A stretch of DNA of 22,487 nt from Terrisporobacter othiniensis (GTDB lineage: Bacteria; Bacillota; Clostridia; Peptostreptococcales; Peptostreptococcaceae). Positions within the stretch are counted from its first letter, which is position 1; every line of letters begins with the position of its first letter. Made by a program: the position numbers and the translations under genes. The stretch lies in the NCBI RefSeq assembly GCF_000808015.1, contig NZ_JWHR01000123.1, positions 1-22,487 of the forward strand, written 5' to 3'. Shown one piece after another: positions 7,147-14,743 of the stretch. The notes below the pieces were generated by a model. That model saw only the letters and a list, made by a program, of their open reading frames with translations. It made no database searches and was not told where the DNA came from.

Positions 7147-7713
7147 ATGTTTAAAAAGACATTGAAAGTTACTGCCATAGTAGGTGCATTAGTAATGACT
7201 ATGGGAGTTATAAAGCCAATAGAGGTAGACGCTGCAACTGCAAGTGGAACAGCAACTAGTACTGTAAATTTGAGAACAGGTGCTTCAACTAAATATAGAA
7301 CAATAGGAAAACTTAAAAAAGGAGCAAAAGTTAAAATACTATCTAGTAAAAATGGATGGCATAAAGTTAAATATAGTAATAAAACAGGATGGTCTAGTGG
7401 AAAATATATAAAAAAATCAACTTCATCATCAAGTAATAGAGATGTTAAAAAAAGATTAAAAGTTAAAGCTTATGCTTATACAGGTGGAGGATATACAGCA
7501 ACAGGAACTAAAGCAAAATATGGGACTTTAGCTGTAGATCCAAAAGTTATACCATACGGAACAAAGGTATATATAAAAGAATTAGATAAAGTATTCACGG
7601 CAGAAGATTGCGGTGGAGGAATAAAAGGAAATAAAATAGATATTTATATGAATTCTTCATCAGCTTGTAGTAAGTGGGGAGTAAAAACAATAACACTAGA
7701 AATATTAAAATAG
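7147..7713 (+). CDS. Secreted cell-wall protein with one SH3b domain and a 3D domain
   Basis: A 188-residue precursor with a signal peptide (about 1-30, ending VDAATA). It has one SH3b domain (about 34-90, VNLRTGASTKY to GWSSGKYIK), a short Ser-rich linker and a C-terminal 3D domain (about 100-188). The 3D core (AVDP, IPYG, AEDCGGGIKGNKIDIYM) is almost identical to that of the larger protein encoded at 5559-6635, so the two are paralogues. A role in peptidoglycan binding and remodelling is inferred from the domains. The layout resembles YocH of Bacillus subtilis, with SH3b in place of LysM. The ATG follows AGGGGGA at a good distance. A promoter and a WalR-like box lie upstream and a terminator follows, so it is probably a single-gene unit under cell-wall stress control. 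Confidence 0.88.
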   Translation: MFKKTLKVTAIVGALVMTMGVIKPIEVDAATASGTATSTVNLRTGASTKYRTIGKLKKGAKVKILSSKNGWHKVKYSNKTGWSSGKYIKKSTSSSSNRDVKKRLKVKAYAYTGGGYTATGTKAKYGTLAVDPKVIPYGTKVYIKELDKVFTAEDCGGGIKGNKIDIYMNSSSACSKWGVKTITLEILK

Positions 7714-7719
7714 GAATTA

Positions 7720-7746
7720 AAAGCAGGGCTTGACCCTGTTTTTTTG
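7720..7746 (+). terminator. Intrinsic terminator after the second SH3b/3D gene
   Basis: CAGGG (7724-7728) pairs with CCCTG (7734-7738) around CTTGA, with extra A-T and G-T pairs below and a T run after. Confidence 0.8.
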
Positions 7747-7765
7747 TTGCAAAATCAAATAAGAG

Positions 7766-7966
7766 GTGAGATTAATTCACAGTTACAATCATATATGGGA
7801 AATGATTTATCAGTTAGAACTTGATACTTTAAAAGATGAAGAAGTTGAAATCTATGATAAGAATAAAAAAATTGCCTATGGTCAAGTTATTATATTAGAA
7901 CAAAATTTTGGTATTAAAATTACAAGTATAATCGATGAAGAAGATTTAGTAAAAAGCTTAATTTAG
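7766..7966 (+). CDS. Small hypothetical protein with unclear start
   Basis: The frame encodes up to 66 residues, acidic and soluble, with alternating strands such as EVEIYD and AYGQVIIL and a final helix EEDLVKSLI. I do not recognise it. The start is problematic. The GTG at 7766 is itself part of the ribosome-binding sequence AAGAGGTGA, which would best serve a codon near 7775. That codon is ATT, a rare but known initiator. The first ATG (7802) has only a weak site. The true product is thus 54 to 66 residues. It lies right after a terminator and ends 66 bases before the next small gene, which has its own start signal. Confidence 0.5.
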   Translation: MRLIHSYNHIWEMIYQLELDTLKDEEVEIYDKNKKIAYGQVIILEQNFGIKITSIIDEEDLVKSLI

Positions 7967-8032
7967 GAACAATATAATTAATTTGTCATATAATATATTG
8001 TAAATAACTTTATTGTATAGGAGATGTATTAC

Positions 8033-8251
8033 ATGGCTAAAGTTACAAAGCCCGTTACTGATGTAGGTAAAGAAGTTATAAACGGTGTAGGAAATGTTGC
8101 TAAGGAAACTATAAGTACAGGTGTAAATGTAGGAAAAGATGTTATTAGTGGAGTAGGAAATGTTGCAAAAGAAACTATAAATACAGGTGTAAATGTAGGA
8201 AAAGCAGTTAAAGATAATGTAAAAGAAGCAAAAAATAGTATTAAAAAATAA
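8033..8251 (+). CDS. Small protein of 11-residue amphipathic repeats (synuclein/LEA-like)
   Basis: A 72-residue protein beginning MAKVTKPVTDVGKEV. From about residue 11 it is built of five consecutive 11-residue units of the form V-(G/A)-K-(E/D)-x-(I/V)-x-x-(G/N)-V-x: GKEVINGVGNV, AKETISTGVNV, GKDVISGVGNV, AKETINTGVNV, GKAVKDNVKEA. Units alternate in two types, so a 22-residue super-repeat is also present in the DNA. Eleven-residue Lys/Glu/Gly-Val repeats are the hallmark of alpha-synuclein, group 3 LEA proteins and lipid-droplet coat proteins, which form long amphipathic helices on membranes or protect dried cells. No homology to those is claimed. I chose the ATG at 8033 because AGGAGA lies 9 bases upstream; the ATG at 8024 overlaps it. 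A strong terminator follows. Confidence 0.72.
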   Translation: MAKVTKPVTDVGKEVINGVGNVAKETISTGVNVGKDVISGVGNVAKETINTGVNVGKAVKDNVKEAKNSIKK

Positions 8252-8254
8252 ATT

Positions 8255-8288
8255 AAAAAAATAAGGTGCAAAATGCACCTTATTTTTT
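8255..8288. terminator. Bidirectional terminator between convergent genes
   Basis: AAAAAATAAGGTGCA pairs with TGCACCTTATTTTTT around AAA, with A and T runs on both sides. It overlaps the stop codon of the minus-strand membrane protein gene. Confidence 0.88.
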
Positions 8289-8840
8289 TAAGTATTCATC
8301 CCCATTAATTTTTAAAGAATATGGTGAATAATTTTGAAGTATCATATCAAAATTTATATCGCCCTTATCTGGTATATTGAAATATCCTTTAGCAAAGATT
8401 AAATTACCGTTTCTATGTAGTTGTTCGATGTTAATTTTATACTTAATATTTAAAGTACCTTGTACTGACTCTTTTATAATAGAAGAGTATGTTGATACAT
8501 CTGAATTTGATAAGTTTTCACTTTCTACTTTAAAATTATTATCCTTTGATTGAATATAGGAAGGCTCATAAAATGTTTGCCATAAATATATACCAACAAA
8601 CAAACTTGATGTTATTAGGATAATTGTAAGGATTCTTTTTCTAAACTTATATATCTTAGAATTTAAAATCTTTTGTCTTTTAGCCTCATGGGCTTTCATC
8701 TTCTTATGCTCTTGATATCCAATTACTTTCTTTTTATTGCTAAGTTTACTAACATGTAGTTTAGAAATTTTATTTTTTCCCTCGTATTCAGCCTTTTTGT
8801 CAATGAATTTTATTGTATTATCTACATTAGCGTTTTTCAT
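8280..8840 (-). CDS. Single-span membrane protein, 186 residues, unknown
   Basis: The first 67 residues are strongly basic and cytoplasmic by the positive-inside rule, with many Lys and a KKMKAHEAKRQK helix. One transmembrane segment follows (about 70-87, ILTIILITSSLFVGIYLW). An outside domain of about 100 residues contains a Tyr-rich start and beta-strand patterns (GNLIFAKGYFNI, DINFDMILQNY). I do not recognise the family. The layout resembles small bitopic proteins of the division or wall machinery or anti-sigma-like proteins, but no motif supports a choice. The start has a very strong GGGGGAGGGG site (plus-strand CCCCTCCCCC at about 8844-8853). It is a lone gene convergent with the 11-mer repeat gene. 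Confidence 0.68.
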   Translation of the reverse strand: MKNANVDNTIKFIDKKAEYEGKNKISKLHVSKLSNKKKVIGYQEHKKMKAHEAKRQKILNSKIYKFRKRILTIILITSSLFVGIYLWQTFYEPSYIQSKDNNFKVESENLSNSDVSTYSSIIKESVQGTLNIKYKINIEQLHRNGNLIFAKGYFNIPDKGDINFDMILQNYSPYSLKINGDEYLKK

Positions 8841-8967
8841 TGCCCCTCCCCCTTTTTAATATTCCCTTTAACAATATAATACTATATGAGAATTGAAAAA
8901 AACAAGAAACATAGCTAATTATTATGTAAAAAAAAGTATAATCGTAACAAAAAAACAATATATCAAT

Positions 8968-10173
8968 TTATTTAATTGGTTGTAAAGCTCTTGGTAAAAT
9001 TCCTTTTAGATAAGCGATGAGTATTCCGTAGTTTACAATTGGAACATTATTGTCTTTGGCTTTATTTATTCTATTCATCATTGCAGCTCTATTCATCATA
9101 CATCCACCACAATGAATAATTAGCTTATAATTGTTAATATCTTCTTTAAAAGAGACTCCAGAAGAATACTCAAAAACTAAATCTTTGTTAGTGTATTTTT
9201 TTAACCAATTTGGAATTTTAAAAGTTCCTATATCATCACTTTGTTTATGATGAGTACATCCTTCAGCAATTAATATTTTATCTCCGTCTTCAAGGTTTTC
9301 TACTGTTTGTGCACCTTTAACTAATTCTTCTAAGTCACCCTTCTGTCTTGCAAATAAGATTGAAAAAGAAGTCAGAGGTATATCTTTTGGTGTGTCTTTT
9401 GAAACAGATTCAAATGCTTGAGAGTCTGTAATTACTAAGGCAGGTTTTTTGTTTAAACTATTAAAAGTTTCTTTTAAAGTAGTTTCCTTTGTCATAATAG
9501 CTGTTGCTTTACTATCTAATACATCTCTTATAACTTGCTGTTGTGGTAATATTAATCTACCCTTAGGAGCTGCTTTATCAATAGGAATAACAAGAACGAC
9601 CAGGTCATCTTCATTAATCAAGTCAGAAACTAATTGTAAATCGTTACTTTCATAATCTACATTATTAATAATCTTTTCTTTAAGTTTATCGATGCCTTCT
9701 TTTGTAATAGAAGATACTAAGGAAATAGGACATGAGATTTTTGATTTTGCCAATTGTATTACTTCTTTTTTATCACTTATTTCATCTATTTTATTTAGAA
9801 CTAATATGTGAGGAATTTTTTTATCCTTTAATAAGTCAATGATATGTAAATCTTCTTTACTAATTCCTTTATTTGAATCTACAATAACTAGCCCTATATC
9901 AGTTTTATTTAAAATGTCTAATGATTTATTTATTCTAAGCTCTCCTAAAGAACCTTCATCATCTAAACCAGCGGTATCTATTAGAACACAGGGACCTATA
10001 GGTAATATTTCCATAGGTCTAAATACAGGATCTGTAGTTGTACCTGCTACACTAGATACTATAGCAGCATTTTGATTTGATATAGCGTTTATAATACTTG
10101 ATTTCCCTGCGTTTCTTTTGCCAAATAGTCCAATATGTATTCTTACAGATTGAGGTGTTGAATTTAAACTCAT
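8968..10173 (-). CDS. hydF: [FeFe]-hydrogenase maturation GTPase HydF
   Basis: This 401-residue protein acts as the scaffold on which HydE and HydG build the 2Fe subcluster before transfer to hydrogenase apoprotein. The N-terminal GTPase shows the P-loop GKRNAGKS (18-25), a GTTTDP switch (44-49), DTAG (66-69) and NKID (127-130). A dimerisation region follows. The C-terminal iron-sulfur domain has CTHH (306-309) and HCGGC (354-358), matching the HydF 4Fe-4S ligand pattern. Length is normal for the family and all motifs are intact. It begins 4 bases after the stop of the TM1266-family gene, whose 3' end contains the hydF ribosome binding site (AGGGAG), so the two are co-transcribed and possibly translationally coupled. 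HydE, HydG and the hydrogenase are not in this window. Confidence 0.95.
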   Translation of the reverse strand: MSLNSTPQSVRIHIGLFGKRNAGKSSIINAISNQNAAIVSSVAGTTTDPVFRPMEILPIGPCVLIDTAGLDDEGSLGELRINKSLDILNKTDIGLVIVDSNKGISKEDLHIIDLLKDKKIPHILVLNKIDEISDKKEVIQLAKSKISCPISLVSSITKEGIDKLKEKIINNVDYESNDLQLVSDLINEDDLVVLVIPIDKAAPKGRLILPQQQVIRDVLDSKATAIMTKETTLKETFNSLNKKPALVITDSQAFESVSKDTPKDIPLTSFSILFARQKGDLEELVKGAQTVENLEDGDKILIAEGCTHHKQSDDIGTFKIPNWLKKYTNKDLVFEYSSGVSFKEDINNYKLIIHCGGCMMNRAAMMNRINKAKDNNVPIVNYGILIAYLKGILPRALQPIK

Positions 10174-10177
10174 AAAA

Positions 10178-10435
10178 TCACTCCCTTATTTCCTTTTTAG
10201 AAACACTTGTTTTGACAGAGACAGATGGTATCCTACCTAACTTACCAGTTAAATTATTAATTGTGTCCATATCACCTACAACAGTAACAGAGATAACAGA
10301 CACCCCTTCATTATCAAATGGAATACCCATTCTTCCTTTAATGATTCCTTTAAATCCGACTAAGATTTTGTTGAACTCTTGTTGGCACTTTTCTGGATCG
10401 TCTAAAACTGCACTAATTACAGCTACGCGACTCAT
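10178..10435 (-). CDS. TM1266-family putative regulator of the iron-only hydrogenase system
   Basis: An 85-residue protein starting MSRVAVISAVLDDPEKC. It shows the beta-alpha-beta pattern of the ACT/CopG-like TM1266 family, with the characteristic GRMGIPFDNEGVSVISV centre and a second KLGRIPSVSVKTSVS strand region. Members are encoded with hydrogenase maturation genes in clostridia and Thermotoga and are annotated as putative regulators; a direct role has not been proved. The ATG at 10433-10435 (complement) is preceded by AGGGGTGA at a good distance, so I trimmed an in-frame GTG that is part of that site. It leads hydF in a two-gene unit. The promoter upstream is not obvious. Confidence 0.88.
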   Translation of the reverse strand: MSRVAVISAVLDDPEKCQQEFNKILVGFKGIIKGRMGIPFDNEGVSVISVTVVGDMDTINNLTGKLGRIPSVSVKTSVSKKEIRE

Positions 10436-10696
10436 AAAAATCACCCCTTTAATAAGAATTTATTTTACATAAAATTAAAAAAGCCTTCTTTACTATTAAA
10501 AGAACACTAATCAAGAAAGTTAGTATATGTTTGACTAATTTCCTTACAGATTAGAATGATTCTTTTCCGTTAGGTAATTTATTTATATATAGAAGTTATT
10601 TTAATTTAATTTTAGCAGTAAAGTAGTCATAAATCTACATAAGGTGGGATTTTATGGCTATAATTTTAAAATTTCTATAAAAAAATAAAAATATAC
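10436..10696. other. Divergent intergenic region, little visible structure
   Basis: About 260 bases of A/T-rich sequence hold the leader of the TM1266-hydF unit and the upstream region of the small SOS-like gene. I saw no convincing promoter for hydF and no gene. A short frame after GGTGGG at about 10642 encodes only eight residues. Confidence 0.4.
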
Positions 10697-10760
10697 TTGA
10701 ATACGAATGAATGTTCGTATATAATAAAAGTATAGAACGAACATTTGGAACGAGTGTTTG
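10697..10760 (+). promoter_or_regulatory. Promoter with three LexA/DinR-like boxes
   Basis: TTGAAT (10697-10702), a 17-base spacer and TATAAT (10720-10725) form a good sigma-A promoter. The spacer is filled by TACGAATGAATGTTCGTA (10702-10719), a near-palindrome one base off the Gram-positive LexA consensus CGAACRNRYGTTYC in its core. Just downstream, GAACGAACATTT (10735-10746) and GAACGAGTGTTT (10748-10759) form a tandem pair. The second fits the GAACRNRYGTTY core exactly and the first misses by one base. LexA bound here would block RNA polymerase. Confidence 0.72.
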
Positions 10761-10847
10761 AGTGAAATTATTTTTAAAATTTATCATATTAGTACAAGCA
10801 TATTAATATAATGAATTAAACTTATTAATTTTTAGGAGTGATAAATT

Positions 10848-11018
10848 ATGGGAACATTAATAACTAATGAAAAAAGAATAGAAGATATAACTTTAGACAA
10901 TATAAAAAAGGGCGAAGTAACATTAATTCAATTAAATGAAATATACAACAAAATGGGATTTGTATTTGTAGCAGATTCAGGAAGGTTTACTGGCATTAGG
11001 AAAGAGAGAATACATTAA
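10848..11018 (+). CDS. Small protein, 56 residues, probably SOS-induced
   Basis: The ATG follows TAGGAGTGATAAATT, a good ribosome binding site, and the frame runs to a TAA at 11016. The product starts MGTLITNEKRIEDITLDN and is soluble, with a central helix (TLIQLNEIYNKMGF), a hydrophobic strand (FVFVADSG) and a basic C-terminus (FTGIRKERIH). It has no membrane span, so it is unlike the SOS division inhibitors YneA and SidA, and it does not match SulA or Sda. I do not recognise it. The LexA-like boxes and promoter 90-150 bases upstream and the strong terminator right after make a complete single-gene unit that should respond to DNA damage. Regulation is inferred from the boxes; function is unknown. 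Confidence 0.7.
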   Translation: MGTLITNEKRIEDITLDNIKKGEVTLIQLNEIYNKMGFVFVADSGRFTGIRKERIH

Positions 11019-11048
11019 TTAAATGGATTATTTATATATAAATTTGAT

Positions 11049-11096
11049 AAAATAGACCTGTACTTGGGTGAATATCAAGTATAGGTCTATTTTGCT
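11049..11096 (+). terminator. Strong terminator after the SOS-like gene
   Basis: AAAATAGACCTGTACTTG (11049-11066) pairs over 18 positions, with one G-T pair, with 11076-11093. A short T run forms the end of the stem. Confidence 0.8.
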
Positions 11097-11127
11097 GTAA
11101 AAAATATCATAAAGTAGTGTAAAAATG

Positions 11128-11189
11128 TGTAACAATATGGTTACATCTTGAGAGAATTTATTGTTTATAAGTTAATTATAAAATATAAT
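11128..11189 (+). promoter_or_regulatory. Promoter of the VanW gene with upstream inverted repeat
   Basis: TTGTTT (11161-11166), 17 bases, TATAAT (11184-11189). Upstream, TGTAAC (11128-11133) and GTTACA (11140-11145) form an inverted repeat. A further TGTAA at 11118 makes a WalR-like direct repeat, but with 4 rather than 5 spacer bases. Confidence 0.5.
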
Positions 11190-11213
11190 TCTTTGTAGGG
11201 ATGAGGTGATATT

Positions 11214-12467
11214 GTGAGTGATGATATAAAAACTGAGTCAGATAAAAAAAATAAGAGGATATATAGAAGAGTAGGATTAGTAATCGGTATTATAATAATA
11301 TTTATCTGTATAGCATTAAATTATTTTACTAAAAATTCCCTATATAATGGGAAAATAGCTGACAATATTTTTGTACAAGGGGTAGAAATATCTCAGATGG
11401 GTAAGGAAGAGGCTATTGAGGCTGTAAACAAAAAGTACAAGCCACAAAATTTAAATTTAAGTTATGAAAAGAATAACTATGAAATTAATTGTGAGGATAT
11501 TGAATTAAAGTACAATACGGAAGAATTAGTTGAACAAGCGTATAATAGCACAAGAACAGGATCTTATTTTAATGATATTGCTTCTTACATAAGTGTAACA
11601 TCAGAAGGTAAAAAATATACTATAAAAGCAACTTATAATGAAGAAAAACTTGATAAGTCTATAGAAAAGATTGCTAAGGACATTAATCAAGATGCAAAAA
11701 ATGCCACAGTAAGTGTTGGCGGAGGTATAAGTATTACTCCTTCAAAAACTGGTTTGAAATTTGAAACTAAAGAAAATAAAAAACTAATTGAGGAAGCTTT
11801 AAATAATAAAAAGTATGATACTATAGACTTAAAAGTAAGTGTTACAAAACCAAGAATATCGACTGAAGATGTATCCAGTATAAATACAACATTAGCATCA
11901 TTTTCAACTACTTTTAATTCTGCTTTAGTAGAAAGGTCATATAATATAGGTCTTTCAGCTCAAAGAGTTAGTAATGTTATATTAAAGCCAGGTGAAACAT
12001 TTTCGTATAACGAACACACAGGAATGAGACTTTTAAGCAATGGATACTTAAATGCTCCTGTTATAGTTGGTAACGATTATGAAGATGCACCAGGAGGTGG
12101 GGTATGTCAAACATCTACCACATTATTTAATGCAGCATTATTATCAGGATTACAAATAGATCAAGTAAGAAATCATTCTAAGACTTCTCAATATGTTCCT
12201 AGAGGAAGAGATGCAATGGTTAATGATGGAGATAGTGATTTAAAATTCACTAATAATTTTGATCATGCAGTGTATATTCAATGTTATAGAAGTGGAAGTA
12301 GTGTTGTTGCAGCAATATATGGTGCATCACAAGATAGAGTTGGCGTAAATATAAGAGTTGATAATTTTACATACAATGGTCTACCAGGTGCAAAAACATA
12401 TAGAACTATAACTAAAAATGGTAAGAGTAAAACATCTTACATTTATACAAGTGTTTATAGAAAATAA
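11214..12467 (+). CDS. Membrane-anchored VanW-family protein
   Basis: A 417-residue protein with a short basic cytoplasmic tail, one transmembrane anchor (about 19-38) and a large extracellular part. Residues about 60-210 hold repeated ISITPSKTG-type strands of the peptidoglycan-binding-like (YoaR/PG_binding_4) region usual in this family. Residues about 235-380 form the VanW domain, with PGETFSYNEHTG, GGGVCQTSTTLFNA (294-307) and HS...YVPRGRDA motifs. VanW proteins accompany some glycopeptide-resistance clusters, but most clostridial members, like this one, stand alone; their role at the wall is unknown. Translation starts at a GTG preceded by GAGGTGA. It has its own promoter and a very strong terminator. 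There are no van resistance genes nearby, so glycopeptide resistance should not be inferred. Confidence 0.88.
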   Translation: MSDDIKTESDKKNKRIYRRVGLVIGIIIIFICIALNYFTKNSLYNGKIADNIFVQGVEISQMGKEEAIEAVNKKYKPQNLNLSYEKNNYEINCEDIELKYNTEELVEQAYNSTRTGSYFNDIASYISVTSEGKKYTIKATYNEEKLDKSIEKIAKDINQDAKNATVSVGGGISITPSKTGLKFETKENKKLIEEALNNKKYDTIDLKVSVTKPRISTEDVSSINTTLASFSTTFNSALVERSYNIGLSAQRVSNVILKPGETFSYNEHTGMRLLSNGYLNAPVIVGNDYEDAPGGGVCQTSTTLFNAALLSGLQIDQVRNHSKTSQYVPRGRDAMVNDGDSDLKFTNNFDHAVYIQCYRSGSSVVAAIYGASQDRVGVNIRVDNFTYNGLPGAKTYRTITKNGKSKTSYIYTSVYRK

Positions 12468-12468
12468 T

Positions 12469-12515
12469 AAAAAGCTATTTTAATGTATTTGAATACATTA
12501 AAATAGCTTTTTTAA
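12469..12515 (+). terminator. Very long terminator hairpin after the VanW gene
   Basis: A perfect 21-bp stem joins 12469-12489 to 12492-12512 (AAAAAGCTATTTTAATG start), followed by a T run. Confidence 0.9.
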
Positions 12516-12635
12516 TAGATAAAATGTTTAAAGATGCATAGCTAAAAATTTTCGAGAAATGTATTTACTAGAGATAGAAAAATATGTCACATATTGATAT
12601 AATTCATATATAATATGAAAAAGGGAGGTGTATAT

Positions 12636-13501
12636 ATGAAATATATTTCCAAAAGATATGTAATATTAGAAGAGGATGAAGAAATTATTTTTGGTAAACT
12701 ATATAAGGCTAGAGACTTACAAGATGATATTTTAGTTTTTATTCAAATAATATTGCTAAAATACTAGATTTGGGAACACATTATACAGAAAATGAAAGAT
12801 GCTATTACATAGTAAATGAATACTTTGCTGGTATAGAGCTTAGAAAAGTAATTAAGGGGAATTACATGGATTTGAATAGTATAGTTAAAATTACTAGAAA
12901 AATTCTAAGAGCTTTAGATACATCATATAAGAATAAACTTTATCATGGATCTTTGACAGAGGATAATATTTTTGTAGATGAAAATTATAATGTTAAAATA
13001 TATGATTATGGTATAACTCAGGCTAATAAAGGAATTAATATTAGAAAAGACAATAGCATAGGATTTTTATCTCCTCATCAAATTAATATTAATTACACAG
13101 ATAAGGAAAGTGATTTTTTCACTTTAGGGGTGATCTTATTTGATTCAATATTCAAGAAAATGCCCTTTGGTATTGGTAAAAATGAGAAAGACATGTTAAA
13201 ATTAATTGATAGAGGAATTGATTGGAATACTGTGGCTATTAATAATGAAAACATTGCTTTAGTAAATATAGTCAAAAAACTTATTAGAAGAACTGAAAAA
13301 TATAATAGTGTGGAAGAAGTATTAATAGATTTAAGCAAGTTTATGTATGTTAAAGCTGATATTGAAGAAAATAGTATAAATATTATAGAAGAAGATACAG
13401 AAAAAAAACAGCACAATAAACCTAACAGTAAATTTCTTCAAAAAGCATTACTACTTATTTTAACATTGATAATTCTAGTCACAGTTATTACTCAATTTTA
13501 G
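12636..13501 (+). pseudogene. Protein-kinase-like membrane protein, frameshifted; probable pseudokinase
   Basis: The ATG at 12636 follows a strong GGGAGGTG site and opens MKYISKRYVILEEDEE, then stops at TAG 12765. The kinase-like sequence resumes in another frame (SNNIAKILDLGTHYTENE) and runs to 13501. A one-base loss, for example in the T run 12736-12740, would explain the break. The product would have a kinase N-lobe without the VAIK lysine (VFI at that place), HGSLTEDN where HRDxxxxN is expected, and DYG for DFG. It ends in a C-terminal membrane span (last 18 residues). Catalytic Lys and Asp are thus missing even without the frameshift. Gene decay, a sequencing error, or translation from an internal TTG at 12770 are possible. 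It leads the AI-2E permease and bactofilin-like genes. Confidence 0.72.
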
Positions 13502-13538
13502 TAGCATGAAAAATAATTATTTATCAGGAGAAAGAAAT

Positions 13539-14714
13539 ATGAAAGTAAACTGGAATTCGAAGTACAATACTATATCAGTATATACATTAATAGTAATATG
13601 TTGTAGTATAATTTTTTATTTTGTAGCATCTCAAATAGGATCTTTTAGTGAAAAGATTGGTATTGCCATTGGTATAATGTATCCTTTCATAATAGGGTTT
13701 GCCATTGCTTATTTACTTAATTTTATTTTGGATTTTTATGAAATAAGGGTATTGGGTAAAGCAAAGTGGTTTAGCAAATTAAGAAAAGTGCAAAAAAGAA
13801 GTATAGGATTATTATTAACATATTTAACAGCTATAGGTATAGGTTACTTATTTATACACTTTATAGTTCCTCAATTAATAGACAGTATAATGGGATTTGT
13901 TAATGATGTACCTCAATACGTAGATAATGTTACTAGATTATTTAATGATTTAATGAATGAAACAAATGTGAGCCCTGAATATGCTGCATTAATACAAGAG
14001 CAAATGGATAAATACATACAGTTTATTATGGATTTTGCAAAAGAGATAATTCCTATTGTAGGGAATATGTTAAAAGTAATTGCATCAAGTGTGTGGAATA
14101 TAGTTCTTGGAATTATTATTTCTGTATATTTATTAATAGATAAAGAAAACTTCTTTGCTATAAATAGAAAAATTACTTGTGCATTATTCTCAACTAAAAC
14201 TGCGAATAGAATATTTGAATTAACTTATAGAAGTAATGAAACTTTTGGGAAATTCTTAAGTGGTAAAATAATTGATTCAGCTATTATAGGAGTATTGTCT
14301 TTTGTAGTATTTTCTATATTCAAAATGCCATATACATTGCTAATTTCTGTAATAATAGGTGTGACAAATATAATTCCATTCTTTGGACCATTTATTGGAG
14401 CGATACCATCATTTATTATAATCTTATTTGTTTCTCCAACTAAGGCGTTAGTATTCCTTCTATTAGTATTTATAATACAACAAATAGACGGTAATATAAT
14501 AGGACCAAAAATATTAGGAGACTCAATTGGAATATCAGCATTCTGGATATTATTTGCCATACTTGTGGCAGGCAAGTTCCTAGGAATAGTTGGAATGATA
14601 ATAGGAGTACCTTTATTTGCTATTGTTTATTCAATTATTAAAGAAGAAGTTGAGTATAAACTAAAAATTAAAGAACTACCAACAGAAACCAAAGATTATA
14701 TGGATAGAATGTAG
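13539..14714 (+). CDS. AI-2E family transporter (PerM/YdbI type)
   Basis: A 391-residue integral membrane protein with about eight hydrophobic segments. Two lie near the start, a third at about 85-105, and the rest from about 180 to the end. The soluble loop after the third span (DSIMGFVNDVPQYVDNV) and the motifs INIIPFFGPFIGAIPS-like (GVTNIIPFFGPFIG) and GNIIGPKILGDSIGI are diagnostic for this family. Members have been linked to export of autoinducer-2 (TqsA) or to Na+/H+ exchange; the substrate here is unknown. I start it at the ATG at 13539, which has AGGAGA 7-8 bases upstream, not at 13506. It lies 37 bases after the kinase-like gene and 29 before the next gene, so the three form one unit. 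Confidence 0.9.
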   Translation: MKVNWNSKYNTISVYTLIVICCSIIFYFVASQIGSFSEKIGIAIGIMYPFIIGFAIAYLLNFILDFYEIRVLGKAKWFSKLRKVQKRSIGLLLTYLTAIGIGYLFIHFIVPQLIDSIMGFVNDVPQYVDNVTRLFNDLMNETNVSPEYAALIQEQMDKYIQFIMDFAKEIIPIVGNMLKVIASSVWNIVLGIIISVYLLIDKENFFAINRKITCALFSTKTANRIFELTYRSNETFGKFLSGKIIDSAIIGVLSFVVFSIFKMPYTLLISVIIGVTNIIPFFGPFIGAIPSFIIILFVSPTKALVFLLLVFIIQQIDGNIIGPKILGDSIGISAFWILFAILVAGKFLGIVGMIIGVPLFAIVYSIIKEEVEYKLKIKELPTETKDYMDRM

Positions 14715-14743
14715 CAAGAAGTTAATCAAGGGGAGATGTTTTT

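Noticed and set aside
8029..8271. Minus-strand hydrophobic frame opposite the 11-mer repeat gene
   Set aside because: It is the antisense reading of a repetitive Val/Gly/Asn gene; it has no start signal and overlaps the terminator.
9449..10075. Plus-strand frames inside hydF
   Set aside because: They lie opposite strongly conserved HydF motifs and lack ribosome binding sites, so they are shadows.
11214..12467. Glycopeptide resistance from the VanW gene
   Set aside because: VanW-family genes are common alone in clostridia; no vanHAX, vanS or vanR relatives are present.
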